Assembly (NCBI GenBank): GCA_036186865.1
Contig: AP025041.1
Location: 40,699,824 to 40,763,823, forward strand
Source: Eustoma russellianum
Taxonomy: Eukaryota; Streptophyta; Magnoliopsida; Gentianales; Gentianaceae
DNA: 64,000 bases
Reading direction: 5' to 3'
The notes below the pieces were generated by a model. The model searched no databases, was not told the origin of the DNA, and saw nothing but the letters and a program-made list of their open reading frames with translations. Positions 11,484 through 21,385 of the stretch are shown piece by piece (within the stretch, counting starts at the first letter, position 1; every line of letters begins with the position of its first letter). Made by a program: the position numbers and the translations under genes.

Positions 11484-11852
11484 ATGGTTCGTACTAAGGC
11501 ACAGGCACGCCGTGGTAGTGGTCATACATACCCAAGACGGGCTCTTCAACCACCCGCACTTGCGCCGGTTCCTCCACAACCACAACCACCCGCACCGGCT
11601 GACTCCTCCGAACCCACTGTGCAGGGGCCAAGGCGGCAAGAGGATCGCCAAATTGGCGATCCTCGTGTAGAAATAAAGGAGCTATGGAACACAGTAGAGG
11701 AGATGAGGGAGGTGATTAAGCAACAGGATGAGCGTCTCGACTACCTGAACAGAAGGCAGATACGGATCAAATCCAAAGCTGCGCAGCTAAGACGCCTCCT
11801 GAAGGCGTGCGCGGAGAGTGTTGCTACTCTCTGTTCGGATGACGAACAGTGA
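11484..11852 (+). CDS. CACTA accessory ORF: small basic/proline-rich coiled-coil protein
   Basis: This is an intact 122-residue ORF on the strand opposite to tnp2 and the TnpA-like gene. Residues 1-20 are basic and rich in Arg. Residues 20-50 are proline-rich (APVPPQPQPPAPA). Residues about 60-108 are heptad-like and charged and are predicted by eye to form a coiled coil. The C-terminus ends in the acidic SDDEQ. A TATA-like box precedes it. The second tandem unit encodes a recognisably related protein, sharing an NRR...L.LL...AE[SN]VA..L.SDDE pattern, which argues that this is a real gene. I do not recognise the family. It may be a DNA-binding or regulatory helper of the transposon; this is inference only. 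Transposase genes are dead nearby, yet this frame is intact. Confidence 0.7.
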   Translation: MVRTKAQARRGSGHTYPRRALQPPALAPVPPQPQPPAPADSSEPTVQGPRRQEDRQIGDPRVEIKELWNTVEEMREVIKQQDERLDYLNRRQIRIKSKAAQLRRLLKACAESVATLCSDDEQ

Positions 11853-12513
11853 ACGGCTCCTCTCCGCTCTTCTTTCAGATTTTTTTTCTTCATTTTTTCC
11901 TTATGTATTTTGTAATTTTTAATTCTCAATTAATTAAGTTTTTTCCCAATCATCGCTTTTATTTTCTTAATTTAAACACGTGTTTAATCCCTTACGAATC
12001 TCGACGACGCTAAAATACAGACGACGCTAAAATACAAACGAAATGTGTTTCGAAAAAATTTGGGACGACTAATTCACCGACTAAACAGCGACTATATACC
12101 GACGAAACTTAATACAACGACGAGAACCTAATAACCGACGAATTTATTATCAGTGTTTGAATTTAGCGATGCTTTACCGACAAAATAGCGACGTACGACG
12201 TATCTTCACACCATACGATGCATTTCGTCACTATTGGTGTCGCTAAGGCGTCGCTATGCAGTCCCAACGGCAGTGTCCGCACAGTGCCCGATGGTTACAA
12301 CGTACGATGAATTTACGCCGCTAAGTCGTCACTAATTCGTCGCTTTTTCAAATGAAGTGTCACGCCCGCACATCTTCCGGTGTTGAGTAACGGGAAAAAA
12401 ATTCGTCGCAGATTCGTCGCTATGTCGTCGCTATTTTTACCTATATATATGATCCCACAGCCTTACATTTCACATAAACAAAGTTATAAAACTTCCTAAA
12501 CAAAATACAAAGT

Positions 12514-12807
12514 ATGCCCCGTCGTTATATAAGAACCCCAAGGCGTGGAAGGGCAAACAGTGCACCTCCACAACGGCCTCCTCCTCAACCATAACGGCCT
12601 CCTCCTCAGCCACAACCCCAAGAAATGCCAGAACCGCAGATCAACTACAGTACGCTTATAGCAAACATGCAGCAGCAGTTGAGGCAATTGCACATCGTGA
12701 ACAGAAGGCTGCGCAAGTTGAAAGTCAGATATTACAATCTGAAGTGCCTCCTCTAAGAGTTCGCAGAGAATGTGGCGGCCACTCTTTCTTCCGATGACGA
12801 AGAGTGA
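12514..12807 (+). pseudogene. Second, broken copy of the CACTA accessory gene
   Basis: The frame from ATG 12514 to TGA 12805-12807 is 98 codons long and contains two internal stops (TAA at 12592-12594 and 12754-12756). Read through those, it has a basic N-terminus (MPRRYIRTPRRGR), a proline/glutamine tract (PPPQP repeats), a Leu/Arg-rich helix (LRQLHIVNRRLRKLK) and an acidic end (SSDDEE). It matches the intact ORF at 11484 in layout and in its C-terminal motif. The upstream and downstream DNA is also duplicated, so it arose with the whole 945-bp unit. Confidence 0.75.
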
Positions 12808-13110
12808 ACGGCCCCTCTCTGCTTCTCTTTTAGATTTCTTTTTTTAATTTTTCGTCTTTATAATGTAAATTTTTATTTCTAAATGAATAAATTTTTTTCC
12901 CAATCATCGCTTTTTTTTTCTTAATTCATACACGTGTTTAATCCTCGACGAACCTGCGCCGACACAGCGACGAATCGGAATACAAACGAAAAGTAAAATG
13001 AAACATTTGCGACACGCGGGTTTCATCGAGAAAAAACCGACGATATACAACGCCGAGAACCTACTAACTGACGAATTTATTTCCTTGTTTATCCGTGTTT
13101 ATGTTTCTGG

Positions 13111-13390
13111 AATTTTTGCGACACATTACCGACGATATAGCGACGAAACGCTACAAACTAAATAGCGACGAACAAAAGAAACAGAGTAGCTATGAACCAC
13201 CGACAAAACACCGACGAAATTGTAAAGAAATGATTAATCTGACTATTTTTTGTTAGCGACAATGTATTTCATCGTTGTTTCGTCGCAATTAACGACGAAA
13301 ATGCGTGTATCGCTATTTCGTCGCAAATTACCAACGAAACAAGGTGCGTCGGTGAATTTTTCGTCGGTAAACGAAATTCTTTTTGTGGTG
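13111..13390. repeat. CACTA-1 5' subterminal repeats and terminus
   Basis: Dense GCGACGAAA / TTTCGTCGC motifs in both orientations run up to the terminus, which reads CACCACAAAAAGAATTTCG on the minus strand. With the tandem-duplicated part, such motifs are spread over about 2.3 kb at this end, far more than at the other end. Confidence 0.85.
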
Positions 13391-13511
13391 TGTGCAATAT
13401 TTAGTCTGCAACCATTTGAGGGAGTAAAATCGCTCTAGCTAAACAAAAGACACGGGAAAGCTTGTTTGGTTTATTTTTCTCATGTTATTTGCCTCATGTT
13501 AGTCCTCCTTT

Positions 13512-13818
13512 ATGTCATCCAAGAAATTATACCAATCGTATTTTGGGATTTGTACTTGTTTGAAGGCAGTATTTTTAGTTATTCTATGGTTGAAATCATT
13601 TATTATATCTCATGGAATAATACTTACATATTTAATTTTTGAAAATTCGCAGTTTCAGTTGAAGCCAACAAAGGACAAGCCAGGAAACAATTCTTGAAAA
13701 AGATTCTTCAGGAGGCCAACCTTATGGTTGTGTACCAGACAATTGTTACAATGGTGGTTCTTGCGCAAAGCCTTGCAAGTGTGTTTATGGAGATTGCATG
13801 ACTACGAGAACTGACTAA
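13512..13818 (+). CDS. Candidate cysteine-rich, knottin-like secreted peptide (two-exon model)
   Basis: Proposed exon 1 (13512-13588) encodes a short basic start followed by a hydrophobic run (KAVFLVIL), like a signal peptide. A 76-bp GT-AG intron (13589-13664) would join it in frame to exon 2 (13665-13818). The exon 2 C-terminus carries six cysteines spaced C-x4-C-x5-C-x3-C-x1-C-x4-C between 13729 and 13797. It stops at TAA 13816-13818, a few residues after the last Cys, and the final residue is Asp. The single-residue fourth loop is shared by cyclotides, squash trypsin inhibitors and pea albumin-1-like knottins, which are secreted defence or inhibitor peptides. The cysteines are kept in copy C. 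The start, the intron and whether the gene is still expressed are inference. The unspliced frame ends at 13697, and the promoter is separated by the CACTA element. Confidence 0.5.
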
Positions 13819-14188
13819 ACCATTTCAGTTCGTCTTGTCCGAAGATGGTGGATCATTTACGGGGCCATCAATGTTTTTTCTGTCATATGTTTCATCACTG
13901 CTTTATGCTAGCATAAACTCAGACGAAACATGTCTAGCGGAGATAAAGTTGGTTTTATCTCTAATAGATGCAAAACTATTGATGGACGAAAGAATGGTTC
14001 AACATTTTAGGACCAGAATAACTGGGGACAAAGGAGAAGGTTCATGGATTCATCAGTGTTGCTTTCGATGTGTTTAGGATATATTTGAGTGATTTGTATC
14101 GATGAGATTCAAGTATTCTCTCTTCGTTTGCTTTGGGTGCCTATGTTTCATAGGGTGAGATACTTATCTCTCACTCTCTTATAGAATT

Positions 14189-14194
14189 AATAAA
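14189..14194 (+). terminator. Putative poly(A) signal of locus K copy A
   Basis: AATAAA lies 371 bp past the stop of the cysteine-rich ORF. It is conserved in copy C near 58470 (AATTAATAAATG). Copia-2 inserted 13 bp downstream of it. Confidence 0.45.
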
Positions 14195-14207
14195 TGTATG
14201 TGTATCG

Positions 14208-15144
14208 TGTTGGATTTGATATGCTCATACGTGTAGTGCACGATACGTGTGACTTAAGTTACATATCAAACATATGTGGATTTATGTATGTTGTATATTA
14301 TATGTTACTAATGTTACGTAATATTTGTATGTATCCATACTTTAAGTGATCACTACGGTATAATAGTGGATACACAGTGTAATCTGAATGGATCACTAAA
14401 TGTGTAGACAGTCATACGGTTACAGTCCTTGATGGTAGGACTCGTAAAGTCGAGACCGTATTATTAATGACATCTGGTCCCTGAGGGACAAGAATCCACG
14501 AGTATTCTTTTCGAAGTGTTTTAATTAAGATATTTAACATTTCCGTTACATATTTATTAAGGAATTAAAATATGTAACGGAAATATTCATTTCATTTAAA
14601 TGGAAAATTGATAAAGGAAATTTATGGTTTGGGTTACCGCCATTATTTTGAAGAAAAACGGCAGCCATTAAACCATGTATACGTTTCCATCCATTTGATT
14701 AATATATACATATGTTGCCAATCAAAGTGCCGAGGGCAATTTTTAGAGCGTGCAAGTGCTGAGGCTTTGTATTAAAAAGCATGATAAGAAAGCTATTGTG
14801 TAGCTTTGGCTTTTAAACTGCTGAAGTTACATTTGTTGAATTTCTTTCTTTTGCTTTTGCTTGTTACGCACACATATATATATTTTTTATATATAAAACA
14901 CTTTGAGGAGGAAACACACTACTTATTCTCTTCATCGGAATAGTAGCAGTAGTTGTTGATATTTTATTAGTGGATTCAACAATTGGTGGGTTCATACAAT
15001 CTCTTGGAAGACACAGTTGTCACGTGTGTCAGAACCCCTACAGCGTTAACCAACGGTGCAAGGTACACTTCCTCATTTATTTACTCTGCTTTTGTGTTCT
15101 CTTAAGTGATCCTCGGGTAACGGATTTACTATGTAATTCCAACG
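14208..15144 (+). repeat. Copia-2 5' LTR
   Basis: It begins TGTTGGATTTGATATGCTC and ends CCAACG, where the 3' LTR has CTAACA, next to the primer-binding site. It aligns along its full length with the two parts of the 3' LTR. Confidence 0.9.
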
Positions 15145-15146
15145 AG

Positions 15147-15160
15147 TGGTATCAGAGCCC
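15147..15160 (+). promoter_or_regulatory. Copia-2 primer-binding site
   Basis: TGGTATCAGAGCCC is complementary to initiator-Met tRNA and sits 2 bp after the 5' LTR. Confidence 0.9.
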
Positions 15161-16960
15161 GCTTAATGAGAACACAACGCTGTTTTCTCCTTTTCATGTT
15201 TGTGCATATAACATGGGAAGGGGAAAAAGAAAACGTTGCTGAAGTTTTGTTTTTTTTTTTGTTTTTTCCTTATTGCTGAAGTTTTCTTTTCCAAAATTAG
15301 CTTCAGCAAAATTATGTTGCACATCTCATGACAAATAAGTTTCAGTAAATGTTCACTAAAGTTGGGACGCTGGCCCCAAAGAATTTAGCACTTAAATTTT
15401 TGCATTTGCATATATACATGTCTGAAACTATGGAAGTTGAACTGAAATTGAATATATAATTGGGTGGGAGGAGAATTCAGTGCTTTTCTCATTCACACAG
15501 CTTCCCTGACCATTTTGGGTACTTTGTTTGGATCATCCAATCTCAGTTTAGAATTGAATAGTGGAAGAAATGATTTATGAAAACCTTTCTTCTTGACATG
15601 TGATAAAGCGCTTCTGTATGATTCATGAATTGTTTTATCTGAGCAGAGCAACTACTTGGGAAACATTAGCTTAATTCTTAGTGTCATAACTCAAAAGAAG
15701 ATGCAGCCGTTGCTGCAGCAGTGTCCGCTTATTGCAATCAAACTAGTATTTCTTTATAATTAAAACATTTATGTATCTTGGAATCCTATGCATAATGTTT
15801 TGATAATGTTTCACTAACGCTTGCCAAACAAGGAAAACGGAAAAAGGGGTCTACAGAGTCATGTTCCGGGTTTGACACCATGACTTAGACCCAAAATCGG
15901 TCCAACCCCTCAGTTTGATAGTTCTTTTATTTATTTGTTTATTTATTTACATTTCAATGTTTATGCACAAAATAAATGAACAAATATATGAAGAAAATCA
16001 ATTCAGTTTTGGATTTTCCAAATTAACCGGCTTGACCCAACACGACATGGACCCGACCCAGATTCAGTATGACCGGTTCGACCAAGTTGATTTAGTGGGT
16101 TAACCGAGTTGGGTTAGTGAGACAACAAAAGTTGATATATTTTATTGCTTGATGAAACATACATGCTTACTAAACAAAGCGACAGTGTGGGATGAAATGA
16201 AAAAAAAAAGGTTGCAGAAGGTTTTTTTTTTTTCGTTGCTGTTGCTTTGACATTACTTTGTGATTCATATGTAACATTTTTTTTGTGCTCTGCTCTGCAT
16301 ACATTACATAAGTATTTGTTATATTGTGCTAATAGCAAGTATGAATTATGTTAAGCAAGTTGCAGCGTGATTATGCAGTTTCATCATTCGGGTATGTCAC
16401 AAGAGGAATTGATTGATAAATCTTCATTGATCTTAAGAATTATCAATGCGGAGTTATTTTCTTCATTTTGAGAATTTGAGTGGCGTCTCAAAGTTTGAAG
16501 AAAATGCAAGGGTTCAGGTATACGTATGTTTGGATGCATACGTTACGGTCAAACATAAATCTTCATGTTAGTTGATAAACTGCAATTGTGTATAGAACCA
16601 TAAAGATACGCATCTTAGCAAATGTATGGTTTTAATATGATCCTCTTAAAGTGCGGCAATCATATCATCGCATGTGTAATTGTTAAGTTTGTGATAGGTT
16701 TGTATGTGCTTCGCACAGCTATAAGTCGGCCCAAAGGAAGACGTAGTTGTCGAAGTCACATATATCACATTGTAGTAATTGAAAAAGTCCGGCGATAATA
16801 AGGAAATACGTGACTAGTTCATCGAACCAAAGGAAGGTGACTACTTTACGTATGGTGTATCATTGCATCAATTTCTACACCCCAATTGTTGGACAATGTT
16901 AAGGAGACTCCAAAGAGCACTTAACATTGAAAGATTTTTGGGAGATGGAAGTGTTCTATA
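15161..16960. other. Copia-2 internal sequence without recognisable genes
   Basis: This occupies the place of leader, gag, protease and integrase, but none of these can be recognised. Homopolymer runs occur near 15247-15268 and 16200-16230. A GACCC/GGGTT-rich stretch (15880-16110) with CGGTTCGACC and TTAACCGAGTTGGG words recalls small non-autonomous repeats. An unrelated insertion is possible, but I cannot define its ends. Confidence 0.5.
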
Positions 16961-18154
16961 CTTGATTTGAACTTAAGTTATATTGCAGTTGATATTGACT
17001 TATATGTTGTTTTGTTCTTTGGTTTTTCACGGGGATACAAATTTTATGATCCCACTAGCAGAACTATATTTGAGACGAATTCAGCACAGTTCTTTGAGGA
17101 TATCTCGGTTCCGGGGGAGAAATGGTTTGCATCAGCAGATCACTTAATTAGAAGAAGATCGTTCTGATGGTGTAAATATGCGAATCGAACCAATCATTGG
17201 TGAGATTTAACTAAGGATACACACTTCTAACGATCTAATCCCTAGTAGTTCTGGTCCACAGGAACCTATGGAAATCGTTTCTGATGAACGAGGAACTACT
17301 GATGCAGTTGGAGAACCATCAATACCTCAAGAACATGTACCACTAAGACGATCATCTCGTCTTGAGTTACATCAAATGGATGTTAAAACGGCTTTTCTAA
17401 ATGGTGACATCGAATAAACCATATACATGGTTCAACCACCTCGTTTTGAAGTGGGAGATCAAAAACAAAAAGAATGGTTTGTCGACTTAAGAAATCCATT
17501 TGTGGACTAAAGCAGTTTTAACTGTGGTATTTTAAGTTCGCACAAGCCATTACCTCATTCGGTTTTGAGGCAAATCAGGTTGACGAGTGTGTGTACCACA
17601 AGTTTATTCTGCGATATCTACAAAGAACAAAATACTACATACTGACGTATCGGAAATCTGAAAAGTTGGAGATCATTAGGTACACAGATTCCGATTTCGG
17701 TGGATGCCACGATAGCATGAAGTCCACCAGCAGCTACATCTTCTTGCTGGTAGGAGGTGCTATCTCATGGAAAAGTGCAAAGCAATTGCTAGTTGCATGA
17801 TTTACCATGGAAGCTGAGTATGTATCAAGCTACCATCCTTCTAGTCAAGCGATATGGCTTCTCAACTTTGTCAGAGAGCTGCGTATTGTAGAGACTATTC
17901 AGATACCTATGAAAGGCTATTGTGACAATAACTCTACGGTGCTATATTCAAATAACAACCGGAGTTCATCTAAGTCGAAACATATAGACATTAAGTATCA
18001 GGCCGTTAAAGAGATAATTCAGAATGATCTGATTTGCATTGAGCACATAAGCACAGATCTTATGGTGGCTGATCCCTTGACTAAAGGGGTAATACCTATG
18101 GTGTTTCACGGGCATGTGCCTCGTATGGGTATGGGTACAGCCAAAGATATTTAG
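16961..18154 (+). pseudogene. Copia-2 pol remnant (post-integrase, RT scraps, RNase H)
   Basis: A post-integrase fragment (KFYDPTSRTIFETNSAQFFED, in two parts near 17030-17110) leads to a basic linker RRSSR. This is fused at about 17363 directly to the RT motif LELHQMDVKTAFLNG, so the N-terminal half of RT is missing. At about 17600 the RT palm residues (VDECVYHKF) run straight into the RNase H region (ILRYLQRTKYY). The RNase H part continues to 18154 with DSDFGG, SKHIDIKYQ and ADPLTKG motifs, broken by a TGA at 17798-17800. At least two internal deletions and several stops make it dead. Confidence 0.8.
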
Positions 18155-18572
18155 ATTTAGTGAGAGCATGTTGATTTCATTTCGTAGTGCTAAAGAATAT
18201 TGTTTTCAGACATTCATTATGATGTACACTACAGTTTGAGTTGTAATGCAGTTTCAGGATTGTACATTATTTGCGACTTTCATTCTGAATTCTGTCGATC
18301 TCATTAAGTAGGACCAAGTTGGAAATTGGCATGTATGATCACATAGCATGTAATTTCCACACTACACATCCATTCTATCATCCATGTCATTCAGTTAATG
18401 TTGGTATCATGATTCATGATTCGGGACCAGTCACCCATAAGTGTGGCGACGCACTGCTTGTTTCTTTTATTGGCATTGACTGAGTGGACCGGACTAAGTT
18501 GATTACACTATTGGCCATTCAGTAAAGGAGTTCAAACAAGTAATATAAACATACATAGTCCAAGTGGGAGAT

Positions 18573-19284
18573 TGTTGGATTTGATATGCTCATACGTGTA
18601 GTGCACGACACGTGTGACTTAAGTTACATATCAAACATATGTGGACTTATGTATGTTATATATTATATATTACTAATGTTACGTAATATTTGTATGTATC
18701 CACACGTTAAATGATCACTACGGTATAATAGTGGATACACAGTATAATCTGAATAGATCACTAAATGTGTAGACTGTCATATGGTTACAGTCCTTGATGG
18801 TAGGACTCGTAAAGTCGAGACCATATTATTAATGACATCTGGTGCCTGAGGGACAAGAACCCACGAGTATTCTTTTCGAAGTGTTTTAATTAAGATATTT
18901 AATATTTTCGTTACATATTTATTAAGGAATTAAAATAGGCAACGGAAATATTCATTTCATTTAAATGGAAAATCGATAACGGAAATTTATGGTTTCGGTT
19001 ACCGCCATTATTTTGAAGAAAAACGGCAGCCATTAAACCATGTATTCGTTTTCATCCATTTGATTAATATATACATATGTTGCCATGCAAAGTGCTGAGG
19101 GCAATTTTTAGAGCGTGCAAGTGCTGAGGCTTTGTATTAAAAAGCATGATAAGAAAGTTATTGTGTAGCTTTGGCTTTTAAACTGCTGAAGTTACATTTG
19201 TTGAATTTCTTTGTTTTGCTTGTGCTTGTTACGCACACATATATATATATTTCATATATATAAAACACTTTCAAGAGGAAAATA
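18573..19284 (+). repeat. Copia-2 3' LTR, first part
   Basis: It begins TGTTGGATTTG after the purine tract and matches the 5' LTR closely. It is interrupted at 19284 by Copia-3. The remaining 225 bp lie at 25676-25900. Confidence 0.9.
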
Positions 19285-19703
19285 TGTAAGAATCAATTAT
19301 ATTAATTATAATTGATTGCTATACTCTCGTGATTTATTTGTAAATCACTAATGTGGATCACATGTATAATGTATCTGTACGTTATATTGGCTAGATACGT
19401 TGCAATTATTGACTGCACTAATTATCAGATTTGATTATGATTAATTGACAATTATTAAGTTTCCTTGATGGAAGGAATTGATTGTCAGTCAAATATGGAA
19501 GGGGGTCCCCGGCCTAGCCTATAAATAGAGGGCGTGTGATATTCCATCAATCATAGCTATACAGCATTCAGATAGGCATAGGCTGGAAGGCTCCATTTCC
19601 GCAAGGATTCTCTTCTGCAGCAGGCTTCCGATTCGAAGACGACGACTAAGCGATCATGGACGGAGATAACTTTTATGCTTCCGCTATTTATTTTGGCCTA
19701 ACA
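19285..19703 (+). repeat. Copia-3 5' LTR (419 bp)
   Basis: It runs from TGTAAGAATC to GGCCTAACA. A TATA-like CTATAAATAG at about 19520 probably marks the promoter. The same motif occurs in the 3' LTR. Confidence 0.92.
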
Positions 19704-19705
19704 TT

Positions 19706-19718
19706 TGGTATCAGAGCC
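19706..19718 (+). promoter_or_regulatory. Copia-3 primer-binding site
   Basis: TGGTATCAGAGCC lies 2 bp after the 5' LTR and is complementary to initiator-Met tRNA. Confidence 0.9.
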
Positions 19719-20735
19719 ACCTCTGACCAAATCGTTTGTATTTAGAAAACTTTCTTCCATACCCTTTAATGCAATAAAATCGTTCAAAGGTTACGGAATT
19801 ATAGTTTTCGAGGCCTTCACCATTCAATTGTATATACTGCCGAAATTGCTTCGTCAAAAACAATTAAGGCTGCATACGTTTCTGGAGTTTTGCCATATGA
19901 TTGATTTTTGAAAAACTTTCGGTTTCACTGGAGCTTGTAATATGATTCCCATTTCTGGAATATAATGGCCGGAGTTTTGATTTGTGATAGTTCTTTATTC
20001 TTTTGGAGGATTAGAATTAGTGTGGAACTTTTAAGATATTGACTTCAATACCGTGAATCTTGATTCTCAAAGGTAAGAACTTTAATGATGAAAATCCGAA
20101 GAGTACTGTGCATGGATAAAATTGAGCCATGGAATTTTTGTTTTGTTGAACATTAAAAAAAACAAAAAAAACAAAACAAAACAAAATCAGGGCCAAAATT
20201 AGTTCAAATTGTTTATGTTCTGGTTGCGAAATCAATTTTGTGGCTTCTCTCTTAGCTTCTAGTGTAGTAACATCAAGAAGTTAAATATGTGATATTCAGT
20301 TTTCATGTTGCATTGAAATTTTAATTTCGGTAAGCTCTTGGTAGCTTTTGGATGATGGGTTTTAATTGATCGGAGGATCTGGTGATGACTTGCTTTAGTT
20401 TTGTTTTCCTTCTTCCGGTTCAAGTAGCCCTGGATTGTTGAAACTGATGAAATGCCATGGTAATATAATATTTGCATATTTTGTGAAAATTTGTGGCAAA
20501 TACAAAAGGTGAACTATTGAAAGTGTGATAAATACACCGTACACGTAATTTCTGTCTAGAAAGTCGGTACTTAAGCGGGATCGTTGTGACCCCACCGCAC
20601 GGCCTGGGACTTTACGTGGAATGGTAATACATGTCTAGAAAATTGATTCATGATCTTTCCTGGGGTATTGCCGAATCGGTTCATTTCACACATCATGATT
20701 TCATGTTTTGTTGATGTCATATCAATGGTTTTGAA

Positions 20736-21241
20736 GTTGATGACATATAAAGAATTATTTTCTTAATTTTAAGATTATCCACAACATCTTAAAATTATAC
20801 GGTGTGAAGAAAATAAAATGTCATCATAACTATTGTTTTGATTAATAAGGTAATCACTCTACCCCACAGGGAAGTGGTTGCTTTATTGATCAAGAAAATT
20901 AAACATAAACATTTCCTATTCCCACAGGTACGGAAATATTTTGATTGTTCAATTTTCATATCGTTTTAAAGAATAACTATATAAATATGTTGATGACATA
21001 TAGAGGATTATTTTCTTAATTTTAAGATTAGCCACAGCATCTTAAGATTATATGGTATAAAGAAAATAAAATGTCATCAAACATATGGTTTTGATTAATA
21101 AGGTAGTCACTCTGCCCCACAGGGAAGTGGTTATTTTATTGATCAAGAAAATTAAACATAAACATTTCCTATGCCCACAGGTATGGAACTATTTTGGTTG
21201 TTTAATTTTCATACCGTTTTAAGTATATTCTATGCATCAGT
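20736..21241 (+). repeat. 253-bp tandem repeat in the Copia-3 leader
   Basis: Two diverged direct copies start at GTTGATGACATATA (20736 and 20989). Each contains two CCCACAGG words, and a fifth copy of the word follows near 21250. They lie between the primer-binding site and the gag start. The region has no ORF; it may hold RNA packaging or translation signals, which is inference. Confidence 0.8.
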
Positions 21242-21385
21242 GCAACCTCTACCCACAGGAAGGTTTAGAATATACTATTTGAATTAACTTGATTAATTCA
21301 TTCTGGTTATATATGTTCATGGCATGATATGCGTTTCTTTGGTTAAGCAGTTGTTCTCACTACTGCTTTATTTGATTTTCCTCCA

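Larger units (their letters stand above)
11221..13110. repeat. Tandem duplication of about 945 bp in the 5' part of CACTA-1
   Basis: Units at about 11221-12165 and 12166-13110 are diverged direct repeats. Shared landmarks are GACGTATCTTCACACC (near 11256 and 12197), GATGGTTACAACGTACGATG (near 11350 and 12289), the short ORF, and the tail TTTTTTCCCAATCATCGC (near 11940 and 12893). Each unit holds promoter, coding sequence and 3' region of a small gene. The first copy is intact and the second is broken. Confidence 0.85.
3957..13390 (-). mobile_element. CACTA-1: En/Spm-type DNA transposon, 9.4 kb
   Basis: The termini are CACC at 3957 and GGTG at 13390, and the flanking 3-bp TSD is AGT (3954-3956) versus TGT (13391-13393). 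Copy B of the host locus shows the empty site with TGT at this point. Both ends carry many short subterminal repeats of the type TTTCGTCGC / GCGACGAAA, typical of CACTA elements. The tnp2-type transposase gene and a TnpA-type gene lie on the minus strand, so the 5' end is at the right. The terminal inverted repeats match poorly beyond CACC, and the transposase has several disabling mutations, so autonomous mobility is unlikely. Confidence 0.93.
13391..14207 (+). other. Locus K copy A, main body
   Basis: This segment continues the promoter piece at 3708-3956 once the CACTA element is removed. It holds a roughly 105-nt leader, the candidate cystine-knot gene (13512-13818), a long 3' region and an AATAAA at 14189-14194. 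It matches copy C (43316-43538 joined to 49199-49604) over most of its length. It ends where Copia-2 inserted at 14208 and resumes at 25901. Confidence 0.8.

Noticed and set aside
13512..13697. 62-codon unspliced ORF as the real product of locus K
   Set aside because: Its C-terminal half falls in the presumed intron and is not conserved as protein. In copies B and C the frame stops after five codons, whereas the downstream cysteine frame is preserved in copy C.
15147..15160. TGGTATCAGAGC stretches as tRNA gene parts
   Set aside because: They are reverse-transcription primer-binding sites next to LTRs, complementary to only about 12-14 nt of tRNA, with no cloverleaf sequence around them.
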